Assembly: GCF_900104445.1 (NCBI RefSeq)
Contig: NZ_FNJI01000019.1
Span: forward strand, 37,072-101,071
Direction: 5' to 3'
Origin: Desulforhopalus singaporensis
GTDB taxonomy: Bacteria > Desulfobacterota > Desulfobulbia > Desulfobulbales > Desulfocapsaceae
Length of the DNA: 64,000 bases
Shown piece by piece: positions 50,596 through 59,105 of this stretch (its first letter is position 1; every line of letters begins with the position of its first letter). The position numbers were made by a program, and so were the translations under genes. The notes beneath the pieces were generated by a model that saw only the letters and a program-made list of their open reading frames with translations, ran no database searches and had not been told where the DNA came from.

Positions 50596-51432
50596 ATGGA
50601 TGCATTTAACCGGAATAAAAAGAACTTCCTGGCGCTGATGGACAGGTATATCGACCGGGATGTGATGGTCGCATTCTCCGGCGGTGTGGACAGTTCGCTG
50701 GTGCTGAAAGTCGCATGTGAACAGGCCCTTGGGAAAAATCATAGAGTTTATGCGGTTACGGTCCATACAATGCTCCACCCGGTAAACGAGATAGCGACGA
50801 CGGCAAAAGCGGCAAAGGAAATGGGAGCGGTCCATACCGTTGTGGAGATAGACGAACTGCAACATGCCGGGGTGATGACCAATCCGTTGAACCGCTGCTA
50901 CCTGTGCAAAAAATATCTGTTCACCAGACTGGTGGCAATGGCCGGTGAGTTGCGGGTCGAAACAATCATGGATGGAACCAACAGCGACGATCTGCAGGAT
51001 TATCGTCCGGGATTGCAGGCTCTGCGGGAACTCAATATCCGCAGCCCCCTGGCCGAAGCCGCCATGAGCAAAACCGATGTCAGGAAAATGGCAGCGGAAT
51101 ACGATTTATCCGCCTCCACCTCACCCTCGTCTCCCTGTCTTGCGACCAGGTTTCCCTACGGGACGCCGCTGTCCTACGAAAAAATGAGGAATGTAGAAAA
51201 AGGCGAAATCTATATCCGGTCCCTGGGGTTTTTCAATGTGCGGCTCCGGGTTCATGGCGATGTCGCAAGGCTTGAGGTGGACAGCAGCGACATGGAGCGT
51301 ATCGTTGCTTGCAGGGAAGATATCGTATCTTTCCTGAAAAATCTCGGCTACCTCTATGTTACGGTTGATCTGGAAGGATTCCGTTCGGGGAGTATGGATT
51401 ACAAGATAGAAAAGCCCAAGAAAATACGTTGA
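50596..51432 (+). CDS. larE: LarE-type ATP-dependent sacrificial sulfur transferase
   Basis: A 278-residue PP-loop protein. The ATP pyrophosphatase motif SGGVDSS is at residues 28-34; CYLCKK (Cys101, Cys104) and Cys181 in SPSSPCLATRFPYG match the three-cysteine type of LarE, in which Cys181 corresponds to the sulfur-donating Cys of the Lactobacillus enzyme. LarE adds sulfur to a nicotinate-derived precursor for the nickel-pincer cofactor of lactate racemase and relatives. LarA, LarB and LarC are not in this window. In the three-Cys type an iron-sulfur cluster is thought to allow repeated turnover. GGAGG precedes the ATG. It is divergent from the TPR gene and convergent with the PLP-enzyme gene. 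Confidence 0.9.
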   Translation: MDAFNRNKKNFLALMDRYIDRDVMVAFSGGVDSSLVLKVACEQALGKNHRVYAVTVHTMLHPVNEIATTAKAAKEMGAVHTVVEIDELQHAGVMTNPLNRCYLCKKYLFTRLVAMAGELRVETIMDGTNSDDLQDYRPGLQALRELNIRSPLAEAAMSKTDVRKMAAEYDLSASTSPSSPCLATRFPYGTPLSYEKMRNVEKGEIYIRSLGFFNVRLRVHGDVARLEVDSSDMERIVACREDIVSFLKNLGYLYVTVDLEGFRSGSMDYKIEKPKKIR

Positions 51433-51542
51433 AAAAAGCTTGTTTGCGGGCGAAATAAAGTCTTCTGAACTATTCCGGCCGGCAGACCATGCCACCACCT
51501 ACCTGGCCATGATTGATAAGGATGACTTTTCGGGGGTAGGTA

Positions 51543-51615
51543 ACTTTGGCAATCAAAGGCGCCGGCAATTGATTGCCAAAGTGCAATCAATTGCCGGAAA
51601 CTCTGCCTCCGGCGC
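51543..51615. repeat. Overlapping, mutually exclusive long palindromes between larE and the phospho-lyase-like gene
   Basis: Two perfect inverted repeats share sequence: CCGGCAATTGATTG (51562-51575)/CAATCAATTGCCGG (51584-51597), 14 bp, and ACTTTGGCAATCA (51543-51555)/TGATTGCCAAAGT (51570-51582), 13 bp. They cannot form together. An outer GCGCCGG (51559-51565)/CCGGCGC (51609-51615) adds a third option. No T-run follows. Confidence 0.6.
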
Positions 51616-51669
51616 TCCAGCGAGAGAAGAAATTCAGGCCGTTAATTGTAGGGAACGGTCCTGCACCGC

Positions 51670-52998
51670 TTATTTCTGGCTAGGGATTTCACGCAAGACT
51701 TCATCAAGAGTTTGTATAAAAAAAGAAGCATTTTCCTTGGAAAAAGGCATCGGCGGACGTATCTTCAGGATGTTTCCCCCGATCCCTGCACGGGAAATAA
51801 GAATTTTTTTGCGCATCAGGTCGTTCACCACTTGCTCTGTTTCTTCTGTGGCATATGTTTTTGTCTGCCGATCTCGCACAAGTTCTACCCCGGAAAACAG
51901 ACCAGCCCCCCGAACGTCACCGATAAGCGGATGATGACTTGCCAGATCACGCAGACCCTGGCGCAAGAATTTCCCGACCAGTAGAGCGTTTTCCATAAGG
52001 TGTTCGTCCCGAATCACGTTTAAGACAGCCATCCCCACCGCGCAGGAAACTGGATTCCCACCAAATGTGTTGAAATACCGGTATTTTTTTCCAAAACCGT
52101 CCAGAACTTCCGCCCGTGCGGCCAACCCCGCCATGGGGTGCCCGGCGCCCATCGGTTTGCCCATTGTAACAATATCCGGTACGAATCCATGTCGCTGGAA
52201 TCCCCAGAAGGCATCCCCGGTTCGGCCAAAGCCAGGTTGTACTTCATCGGCGACAACCAGCGCCCCTGCCTTTTTGGCGGCCTCAACAGCGGGTTTTAAA
52301 AATCCTTTAGGACCTGAAAGAACTCCATCACTGGAAAAGATGGTATCAATTATGAAAACAGACGGTTTATAACCGTTGGCTTCAAGATCGGCGAATGCGT
52401 TTGTTACATCTGCTGCAAAAGCTTCTCCCAAGCCTTCCGTGCCGCGGCGATAACCATCCGGGGCAACTACTGTCCGCACGTGATCTCCCACCCCGGAGCC
52501 AAGGGAGGGCGACATATCGGCAACAGCTGAAGTTCCACCGTGATAGGCAAGATTTGTGACCACAATCCCTTGACCGCCGGTTTCAAAATTGGCAATTCTC
52601 AGGGCGAGGTCATTGGCTTCAGAACCTGTACAGGTTAAGGTGAGTCTTTCAATCTCATCGGGCAGCGTTCCAAGCAATTCTTCTGCATAGTCAAGCACCG
52701 TTTCATGCAGGTAACGTGTGTGGGTGTTCAGGGTGGCGGCCTGTTTGGATAATGCTTCAACAATTTTTGGATGGCAGTGGCCAACAGAGGGGACGTTATT
52801 GTAAACATCTAAATAGGCATCGCCGCTGGCATCATACAGCCAGACCCCTTCCCCCCGGACCGGATGAAAAGGTTCGTCGTAAAACAGTCGATAGGATGGT
52901 CCCAGAAGCTTCACCCGCCGGGCGATCATCTTTGCTCGTCGAGGGTCTTCAGAAGTAGGGGTGTGTGCGCCATGAAAGGATATTGCGGCGTTAGACAT
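51670..52998 (-). CDS. Class III PLP enzyme resembling phospho-amine phospho-lyases (ETNPPL/PHYKPL type)
   Basis: A 442-residue fold-type I PLP enzyme. Motifs: CTGSEANDLALRIA, AYHGGT, VADEVQPGFGRTGDAFW and the Schiff-base Lys281 in TMGKPMGAGHP. It lacks the Cys cluster of the other two aminotransferases. The DVYNNVPSVGHCHP start and GKPMGAGHPMAG are typical of the AGXT2L subgroup, which includes ethanolamine-phosphate and phosphohydroxylysine phospho-lyases; these remove phosphate and ammonia and leave an aldehyde. Its start overlaps the stop of the kinase gene by 8 bp, strongly coupling both. The pair suggests phosphorylation then elimination of an amino alcohol such as hydroxylysine. A true transaminase role is not excluded. 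Confidence 0.8.
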   Translation of the reverse strand: MSNAAISFHGAHTPTSEDPRRAKMIARRVKLLGPSYRLFYDEPFHPVRGEGVWLYDASGDAYLDVYNNVPSVGHCHPKIVEALSKQAATLNTHTRYLHETVLDYAEELLGTLPDEIERLTLTCTGSEANDLALRIANFETGGQGIVVTNLAYHGGTSAVADMSPSLGSGVGDHVRTVVAPDGYRRGTEGLGEAFAADVTNAFADLEANGYKPSVFIIDTIFSSDGVLSGPKGFLKPAVEAAKKAGALVVADEVQPGFGRTGDAFWGFQRHGFVPDIVTMGKPMGAGHPMAGLAARAEVLDGFGKKYRYFNTFGGNPVSCAVGMAVLNVIRDEHLMENALLVGKFLRQGLRDLASHHPLIGDVRGAGLFSGVELVRDRQTKTYATEETEQVVNDLMRKKILISRAGIGGNILKIRPPMPFSKENASFFIQTLDEVLREIPSQK

Positions 52999-54004
52999 TG
53001 TGGTTCTCCCAAAAAAAATCTGATAAATTGTGTTGAAAGGACTCCAGGTTTTTCACTAACGCATAGGCATTGGGCTCGTGACGCAGGATGCGCCCGGCCT
53101 GGTGCGGATGTATGGAGGCACGCCAGTTCGTTACGAGAATCGTAACCAGGCAGCGACCGATTATTAAGTAAGGCAGAATTTCTTTTTCTTCTGAAGTAAG
53201 TGGGTTAGCCTCAATATATTTGTACGCCATAGTTCTTGACAGACGAAACGGATCATCGGCGTTTACGGCGAGATAGGCGCATGCGTTGGCAGGATCAATC
53301 ACGCGCTGTGCACGAAGCATATCACCAAAATCAATAATTCCGGATACACTGTTATCTGTGAACAACATATTGCCCAGGTTCAGGTCATTATGTATCAGTT
53401 GCTGCGGAAGGCTGGCAAGTCGTGGCAAAATATCTGTACACAATACATCTACAAAATGACCGGTTAGACTTCTTTTTTCCTCATCTTCGATACAGTCCAG
53501 AAAGGATGACAGTTCAACAAGTTTTCTGGTGTCCCAGAGAAAATCATGATTTCCTGCGGGGTGTTCACAATCTGAGAGGGCAATGTCCAGACGGCCGGCA
53601 GTGTAGCCAATGTGTTCAGCCATCTCTGGACTGACATCTGCAATCTGGACATGTGAGCCCTCAAGAAACGACATAAGACGCACCATGCTTTCCTGTCCGT
53701 CTGGCAGCGATATAAAAAATTCCGCTTCCCCCTTCAGGGTTGGAATTATTTGGGGCACCGGCAGGTGGGGGTCACCAGACATAATGTGTAGTAGCGCAGT
53801 GGTCTGAAGGTTACTTACCATCCGGTCTTCATCCGGATGAGAAACCTTGAGAATATATCGGCTCCCCCCATCAGTGGCGACTAGGATGTTTTGATCCCGT
53901 TCCGAAGTAAGAAATTGAACGCGGCCCTTGATCCCCCAGTATTCTGATAAAATTTCACAGGCGCGGATAGCTGTGATTTCAGGTGTGCTTGCGGTAAAAA
54001 CCAT
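52991..54004 (-). CDS. Aminoglycoside-phosphotransferase-fold kinase, hydroxylysine kinase-like
   Basis: A 337-residue small-molecule kinase. The catalytic loop is HNDLNLGNMLF (Brenner-type H-x-D-x4-N) and the metal-binding motif is GIIDFGD. ILKVSHPDED holds the ATP-binding Lys. HYKK/AGPHD1 kinases, which phosphorylate 5-hydroxylysine, have this architecture and are encoded next to or fused with phospho-lyases of the type found immediately downstream. I use ATG 54004, with AAGGAG 5 bp upstream; a GTG 6 bp earlier is in frame. It probably makes the phospho-amine that the partner PLP enzyme breaks down. Homoserine kinase or choline kinase activity are alternatives. Confidence 0.8.
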   Translation of the reverse strand: MVFTASTPEITAIRACEILSEYWGIKGRVQFLTSERDQNILVATDGGSRYILKVSHPDEDRMVSNLQTTALLHIMSGDPHLPVPQIIPTLKGEAEFFISLPDGQESMVRLMSFLEGSHVQIADVSPEMAEHIGYTAGRLDIALSDCEHPAGNHDFLWDTRKLVELSSFLDCIEDEEKRSLTGHFVDVLCTDILPRLASLPQQLIHNDLNLGNMLFTDNSVSGIIDFGDMLRAQRVIDPANACAYLAVNADDPFRLSRTMAYKYIEANPLTSEEKEILPYLIIGRCLVTILVTNWRASIHPHQAGRILRHEPNAYALVKNLESFQHNLSDFFWENHNV

Positions 54005-54016
54005 TATCACTCCTTG

Positions 54017-54205
54017 TTAGTTTAAAAAAATTAAAACGTGCGAAACAGCGATGCATTTTGGTTTGTTTGTAAACTTGGTCTTACCACCTGCTGTGTTACC
54101 TGGTTTGTCTGTGTATTCATTGAGTTGGTCCTCATTGAAACCAGGCAAGTAGTGATGCAGTATGAGTCCTGCGGGTACGTCGTGTGGTGTGATCATATCT
54201 GACAT
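54017..54205 (-). CDS. Possible 62-aa protein of unknown function
   Basis: A frame between lacI and the kinase gene, starting MSDMITPHDVPAGLILHHYLPG and having a polar second half. There is no clear ribosome site. Codon usage is plausible for the first half. It may be a real small gene of the kinase operon or a remnant; I recognise no family. Confidence 0.28.
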   Translation of the reverse strand: MSDMITPHDVPAGLILHHYLPGFNEDQLNEYTDKPGNTAGGKTKFTNKPKCIAVSHVLIFLN

Positions 54206-54303
54206 AAAACAGGTAACGACGGTGGTTAATCGAGGTATTTTCCTTGCGCCAATTCGGCAGCCACGTATGCCGGCAGTTGTTTCTTGCCCCGTAAAAAAAC
54301 TTG

Positions 54304-55341
54304 TTATCTTGAGTAACCGTGAAGATTAAATCCGCAGGAATTACGTACGATTAGCCGTGGTTCCATAACTATCTGGCTGGTAATTGCCGAACTTTGCTGG
54401 TCGATTTTTGCTATCAGAAGTTCGGCGCCGGTGGATCCCATATCATGGGGAGCCTGGCTCACGGTGGTCAACTCTATTCCTTTTATGGCACAGGTGCTGA
54501 TATTATCGTAACCGATGATGGCGAGTTGCTCCGGAATGTTTAATCCGGCTTCAAGGGCTGCTTCCCTCGCCCCCATGGCCATGTTGTCACCCTGGGCGAG
54601 GATTGCCGCCGGTCTGTCCTCTTTTGCAAGCATCTTTTTTGCCGCAGCGTAGGCTTTTTCTTCCGAATAGTCGCACGTTACAACCCACTCTTTTGCAGGG
54701 GTGATCCCATAGGCGGCCAAAGCATCCAGAGCACCTTCCGTCCGCAGGATCGCGGTGGACGATTTCATGTTTCCGCCAATGATTGCGATTTTCTCGTAAC
54801 CAATTCGGCAGAGATGTTCGGCCGCCTTGTAGGCTCCACCATAGTTATCCAGGGAAACAGAATCTATTTTACGGGCTCTTTTCGGGTCGAGAATTATCCT
54901 GTTTACCAGAACAAACGGAATTTTCATCTCATTCATCAACTCAATATTGGGATCATCCTGCAGCACGGTCGACAAGATTATTCCATCTGCCCCCCTCGAC
55001 TTCAGCGTTTCAATGCACCGGGTCTCGGCAGAAATGGAGTGGTTGGTGTTGAAAAGCATCATCGTGTAACCTAACTCGTCGGCTTTATCCTGAACCCCCA
55101 GAGCAAGTTCGGGATAAAAAGGGTCAGCAATGCTCGATACGATCAGACCGATTGTGTAACTGCGGTTACTTACCAGTCCTTTCGCCAGATAGTTGGGACG
55201 GTATCCCAGCTCCCGAGCCATTTTGATTATGCGATCCCTGGCCTCCTTTGAGACGCCTGGCTTGTTGTTCAGAGCGTTCGAAATTGTCGTAGTCGAGACG
55301 TGAAGGCGCCTTGCGATATCCTTTATAGTCACTCTGCTCAT
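54304..55341 (-). CDS. LacI-family transcriptional repressor
   Basis: A 345-residue LacI/GalR regulator. The N-terminal HTH and hinge helix are plain: VTIKDIARRLHVSTTTISNALNNKPGVSKEARDRI, followed by YRPNYLAKGLVSNRSYTIGLIV and the periplasmic-binding-protein-like effector domain (RILGAD-like DGIILSTVLQDDP; GYDNISTCAIKGIELTTVSQ near the end). I choose ATG 55341, with GAGGTGG upstream; a longer frame to 55638 has no support. It is divergent from the TRAP-flavoprotein-dehydratase genes, and a CTTAAACGTTCAAG palindrome lies by their promoter, so it most likely represses them until a sugar acid or similar ligand binds. A half site CTTAAACG near 55478 may allow self-control. Confidence 0.9.
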   Translation of the reverse strand: MSRVTIKDIARRLHVSTTTISNALNNKPGVSKEARDRIIKMARELGYRPNYLAKGLVSNRSYTIGLIVSSIADPFYPELALGVQDKADELGYTMMLFNTNHSISAETRCIETLKSRGADGIILSTVLQDDPNIELMNEMKIPFVLVNRIILDPKRARKIDSVSLDNYGGAYKAAEHLCRIGYEKIAIIGGNMKSSTAILRTEGALDALAAYGITPAKEWVVTCDYSEEKAYAAAKKMLAKEDRPAAILAQGDNMAMGAREAALEAGLNIPEQLAIIGYDNISTCAIKGIELTTVSQAPHDMGSTGAELLIAKIDQQSSAITSQIVMEPRLIVRNSCGFNLHGYSR

Positions 55342-55781
55342 ATTTCCAGCCACCTCTTTTCCAACACCAAAACAAACGAAACAAGTTCCCTTCTTGCTTG
55401 TAAAAAACGCCAAAGATCGCCTTGCGACTTTGTTCACGTTTCTATGGTTCCTAGGGTCGCCACTTCCCGTGAAATGCTTAAACGGTACACACCTGCCGAT
55501 CCAATTGCCACTCAACTGTATATAATTAAATGTGCTTTCTATCAACCATTGTAATTTACAGGAGATTGAAGTTGCTCTGTACCATTTCTCCCTTAACACA
55601 CAATGTTCTGTTTTCTCAGTGTTACTGACTTCATACAACTCTCTTTTTTGTAGGATAATATATTAAACGATAAACTATTCTTTCATCAACAGTAAAAAAA
55701 CATCTTATCTGGGTTGATATTTATATGCTTGTTATTGCGCATCATTTGAAAAAAACGAAAACAGCTCTGTTGAAAATATCG

Positions 55782-55809
55782 TTGACAACCGGCAAAAACC
55801 TGATATTTT
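55782..55809 (+). promoter_or_regulatory. Sigma-70 promoter of TRAP operon 3
   Basis: TTGACA (55782-55787), 16 bp, TATTTT (55804-55809). The LacI-type palindrome begins 12 bp further, so the repressor would block at the transcription start. Confidence 0.55.
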
Positions 55810-55820
55810 TAAGCTCAAAC

Positions 55821-55838
55821 AACTTAAACGTTCAAGTT
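55821..55838. promoter_or_regulatory. LacI-family operator candidate
   Basis: AACTTAAACGTTCAAGTT: a palindrome with central CG, the hallmark of LacI/GalR operators. The two arms differ at one position each side (A versus G). It overlaps the expected transcription start of the dctPQM-flavoprotein-dehydratase genes. Confidence 0.65.
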
Positions 55839-56014
55839 ACTCGGCGCTCGGAAGTTGACATGGTGATCGAAAATTATTTTCAGAATGATACCAAGTGATT
55901 GTGTTGGAACGTGCAATACGTTTCTCTGCCTGCTTTTGCAGGGGAAAGTTCAGCCTGACGCCTGCCGCAATAGTCGGGTCGAAAACCTATAACAAAAATA
56001 TTAGGAGAACAGGT

Positions 56015-57043
56015 ATGAAATCAAAATTTTCGTCGTTTTTGTGGACAATTATCTTTCTTTCTTTCGTATTATTGAGTTCGAATATGGTTTTTGCTCAAGG
56101 TGAAACGTTTAAGTTCAGAATGGCTACGCTGTATCCGAGAGGAATAGGCTATGGGGAGGTTTACTCAAATTTCGCTGAAAATGTAAAAAAAATGTCCGGG
56201 GGAAGGCTCGAGATAGAGGTCATCTACGACGGAGAGGGAGTTGCAGCTACAGAAGTGTTCAGTGCAACCAGGACAGGTCTTGTTGAATTAGGTGCGCCTT
56301 ATCAGGCATTGCATGCTGGTGAAAATCCAGCTGGCGTCGTTGAATTGGGATTACCTGGAGCTATGGCTGACTATTTGCAAATAAGATCTTTGTTTAACGA
56401 GGGCGGATGGATTGAAGCGCTGGACGAAATTTATGCTAAACATAATATCAAATATATAGCCGAGTGGACGTCACCGGCAACATATTTACTCACCAAAAAG
56501 CCAGTCAACAGCCTGGAGGACATCAAGAAATGGAAGCTTCGGGCTCCTGGCCCTTACGGAAAGATGCTGAAAAATTTAGGAGCCAGCCCAATTACTATGG
56601 CTTTTGGTGAAGTGTATACAAGCCTTGCCACAGGAGTAATAGATGGAGTGGATGGCTGCAACATCATTGACCACAGGGACGGTAAATTTTATGAGCAGGC
56701 AAAATATTTATATCCTCTTCCTCTGGCAGGTGCCCAGTCTATGCCAATCATAGCCAACATGAAAGCATGGAACAAGTTGCCAGCGGACCTGCAGGAAATT
56801 ATTACAATGGCTGCGAGATGGGGCAGTGACGAGTGGGCGATGAAATCGCTGGTATGGGAAAAAAAGGCATTGAAGGAAATGATGGATGCAGGAGTAAAAA
56901 TGAGTCCGGTCCCATCCGACGTAGACAAAGCCAAATGGCTCGAAGCTGGCAGAAATGTCTGGCCGGAATATGCCGATAAAGATGAAGGAAGCAAGCGGCT
57001 GATCACTATTCAGAACGATTTCATAAAAAAGCTTGATCTGTAA
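56015..57043 (+). CDS. TRAP transporter solute-binding protein (DctP family), copy 3
   Basis: A 342-residue periplasmic protein. Signal peptide FLWTIIFLSFVLLSSNMVFAQ, cleaved before GETFKF. Family stretches: ATLYPRGIGYGEVYSNFAENVKKMSGGRLEIEVI, TYLLTKKPVNSLEDIKKWKLRAPGPYGKML with the conserved ligand Arg, and VYTSLATGVIDGVDGCNI. ATG 56015 has AGGAGAACAGGT upstream. The gene is AT-richer than most of the window, as are the following dctQ and dctM. It is the first gene under the LacI operator. With the sugar-acid-like enzymes that follow, an aldonate or related sugar acid is a reasonable guess for the ligand. Confidence 0.9.
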   Translation: MKSKFSSFLWTIIFLSFVLLSSNMVFAQGETFKFRMATLYPRGIGYGEVYSNFAENVKKMSGGRLEIEVIYDGEGVAATEVFSATRTGLVELGAPYQALHAGENPAGVVELGLPGAMADYLQIRSLFNEGGWIEALDEIYAKHNIKYIAEWTSPATYLLTKKPVNSLEDIKKWKLRAPGPYGKMLKNLGASPITMAFGEVYTSLATGVIDGVDGCNIIDHRDGKFYEQAKYLYPLPLAGAQSMPIIANMKAWNKLPADLQEIITMAARWGSDEWAMKSLVWEKKALKEMMDAGVKMSPVPSDVDKAKWLEAGRNVWPEYADKDEGSKRLITIQNDFIKKLDL

Positions 57044-57065
57044 CGTGCTGAATACACGTTAGATA

Positions 57066-57098
57066 TCAGCCAGTTTCGGCAAATACGAAACTGGCTGA
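57066..57098 (+). terminator. 13-bp perfect hairpin between dctP and dctQ of operon 3
   Basis: TCAGCCAGTTTCG (57066-57078) pairs with CGAAACTGGCTGA (57086-57098) around a 7-nt loop, without a T-run, 23 bp after the dctP stop. Such structures often protect the binding-protein mRNA and reduce read-through to the membrane subunits. Confidence 0.65.
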
Positions 57099-57198
57099 CA
57101 GCTAACAAATCCGGTTCTACCAGTCCATTATTGATAAAACGGTTGAGCAATGCAACGCCTTATAACGAAAGGCATTTTCTCTACGAAGTGGATAAATT

Positions 57199-57714
57199 AT
57201 GAAATTCGTAAAACTCTATATACGTTTAATCAACAAACTAAATAAACTTGTAGGACTTTCCGTCAGTGTTCTAATGCCTGTTATGGTAATAATTTTGTTT
57301 TTGGAGGTAACTGCACGGTATGTATTTAAGAGTCCAACAATTTGGACTTACGATTTGTCAATTTTCATGTTTGGCTATGTTGGGTTGCTGTCAGGGGCAT
57401 ACGTACACCAAATAAAGGGGCACGTAAATGTCGATATTATCTACAGTAAATTAACTCTACGCCAAAAATCCATTATAGATTCAGTAACAGGTCTCCTGTT
57501 CTTTTTTTTCATCATTTTAGTAATTCTGTATTCGTCTGAAAATGCAATCTATGCAATTGAAAATAGCGAGACGACAGCGACAGAATGGGGGCCGCCTATC
57601 GGTCACTTTAAACTTATGATCCCCATAGGTGCCTCCCTGCTTCTGCTGCAGGAACTCGCCAATTGGCTGGGCAACATCTATCGTGCAATAACAAACAAGG
57701 AGTTAAAGCTGTGA
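57199..57714 (+). CDS. TRAP transporter small membrane subunit (DctQ family), operon 3
   Basis: A 171-residue protein with four predicted spans. The conserved core is LEVTARYVFKSPTIWTYDLSIFMFGYVGLLSGAYVHQIKGHVNVDII, seen here around residues 35-82, including the H-V-N-V-D segment. It overlaps the dctM start by 4 bp (GTGA). Together they form the membrane part of the importer. Confidence 0.88.
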   Translation: MKFVKLYIRLINKLNKLVGLSVSVLMPVMVIILFLEVTARYVFKSPTIWTYDLSIFMFGYVGLLSGAYVHQIKGHVNVDIIYSKLTLRQKSIIDSVTGLLFFFFIILVILYSSENAIYAIENSETTATEWGPPIGHFKLMIPIGASLLLLQELANWLGNIYRAITNKELKL

Positions 57715-59024
57715 GTATTGAATTCCTAACCATATTTCTGTTTGTTGCAATTTTGGCGGTGTTCGCCACTGGTATGCCTGTTGCCTTTGGTCTCGGCACA
57801 GTAGCAATGCTCTTTGGCACCTTCACCTGGGGGCCGCAATCCTACAACATAATTGCCCATACCTCCTTCAAGGCGGTTTCCGGATTCGTTTTATTGGCAG
57901 TGCCTCTTTTTATTTTTATGGGGCAGATCCTGTCGCATTCCGGCATTGGGGAAAAAATGTTTCACGCGATGCATGTTCTGGCTGGTCGCGTCAAGGGGGG
58001 ACTGGCCATTGGAGTGATTATTGTATGCAGCCTGATGGCTGCTATGGTTGGAATCATTGGCGCAGGAATAATGACTGCCGGATCGGTCGCCTTAAAACCC
58101 ATGCTGGAGAGAGGTTATAATAAATATCTCGCCCTGGGTGCCATAATGGCAGGCGGCGGCATGGGGATTCTCATTCCACCAAGCGTACCGATGATATTGT
58201 TTAGCTCGGTAACGAATACATCGATTGGCAAGATGTTTGCCGGCGGTATCATTCCCGGTATTATAATGATATCGCTATTTATCATATATATCGCTATCCG
58301 TTGCCATATTAATCCTGATCACGGCCCCGCGTTGAAAAAAGCGGAGGTTGCTGACTGGCAACAAAAAAGGATGGCCATTAAAAACTCATTTTTAGCATTT
58401 GCTCTTATATTTCTGGTACTAGGGTCAATACTGTTTGGCGTTGCAACTCCCACGGAAGCGGCCGCTGTCGGCGCGGTTGGGGCATCCGTTATCGCGATGC
58501 TGCAAAAAAGATTTACATTCGCAGTCCTCAAGGATGCAAGCATTCAAGGCATGGTACTCACGGGAGTATGTGTCTGGATTTTAATTGGCGCTTCAATCTT
58601 CAGTGATTTTCACATGCTGATGGGGGCTGGAAAACTCCTTACAGGTATAATGGCCGATCTAAACCTTGGTCCTTGGGGGGTTATTATTTTTATGCAACTT
58701 ACCATGATGATTATGGGAACCATCATGGATGAGTGGATCATCGTGTTAATCTGTGCGCCGCTGTATACGCCAATTGCAGTTTCTTTAGGATTTGACCCCG
58801 TATGGTTTGGTATTCTCATGATATTAAATATGGAAATAGCCATCCAGACACCACCATACGGTTTTGCCCTTTTCTATCTCAAAGGGATAGCGCCTGCTGA
58901 TATCACAATGATGGACCTGTATAAATCTATCGGTCCGTTTCTGACAATCAAAGTCATAGTTTTAATTTTATGTATGGCAATACCAGAGCTAATCACCTGG
59001 TTGCCGAACAAGTTATTTGGTTAG
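57711..59024 (+). CDS. TRAP transporter large membrane subunit (DctM family), operon 3
   Basis: A 437-residue protein with about 12 spans. Markers: ATGMPVAFGLGTVAMLFG, VPLFIFMGQILSHSGIGEKMF, GGMGILIPPSVPMILFSSV, GVATPTEAAAVGAVGA. The start is a GTG overlapping the dctQ stop, preceded by AAGGAG in dctQ; a longer in-frame ATG inside dctQ is unlikely. It ends 82 bp before the flavoprotein gene. Confidence 0.9.
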   Translation: MSIEFLTIFLFVAILAVFATGMPVAFGLGTVAMLFGTFTWGPQSYNIIAHTSFKAVSGFVLLAVPLFIFMGQILSHSGIGEKMFHAMHVLAGRVKGGLAIGVIIVCSLMAAMVGIIGAGIMTAGSVALKPMLERGYNKYLALGAIMAGGGMGILIPPSVPMILFSSVTNTSIGKMFAGGIIPGIIMISLFIIYIAIRCHINPDHGPALKKAEVADWQQKRMAIKNSFLAFALIFLVLGSILFGVATPTEAAAVGAVGASVIAMLQKRFTFAVLKDASIQGMVLTGVCVWILIGASIFSDFHMLMGAGKLLTGIMADLNLGPWGVIIFMQLTMMIMGTIMDEWIIVLICAPLYTPIAVSLGFDPVWFGILMILNMEIAIQTPPYGFALFYLKGIAPADITMMDLYKSIGPFLTIKVIVLILCMAIPELITWLPNKLFG

Positions 59025-59105
59025 CAGATGGCTTATTAAAGTGTCCGGCGCAACCGTAACCGTGTTCAATGTCAAACATACAACCAACAGTGAAAGGAAC
59101 GTAAA

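Larger units (their letters stand above)
55342..56014. other. AT-rich control region between lacI and TRAP operon 3
   Basis: About 670 bp. It carries the promoter and operator listed separately, a CTTAAACG half site near 55478 and generally low GC from 55600 on. The frame upstream of the dctP start has no ribosome site and is not taken as coding. Confidence 0.45.
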
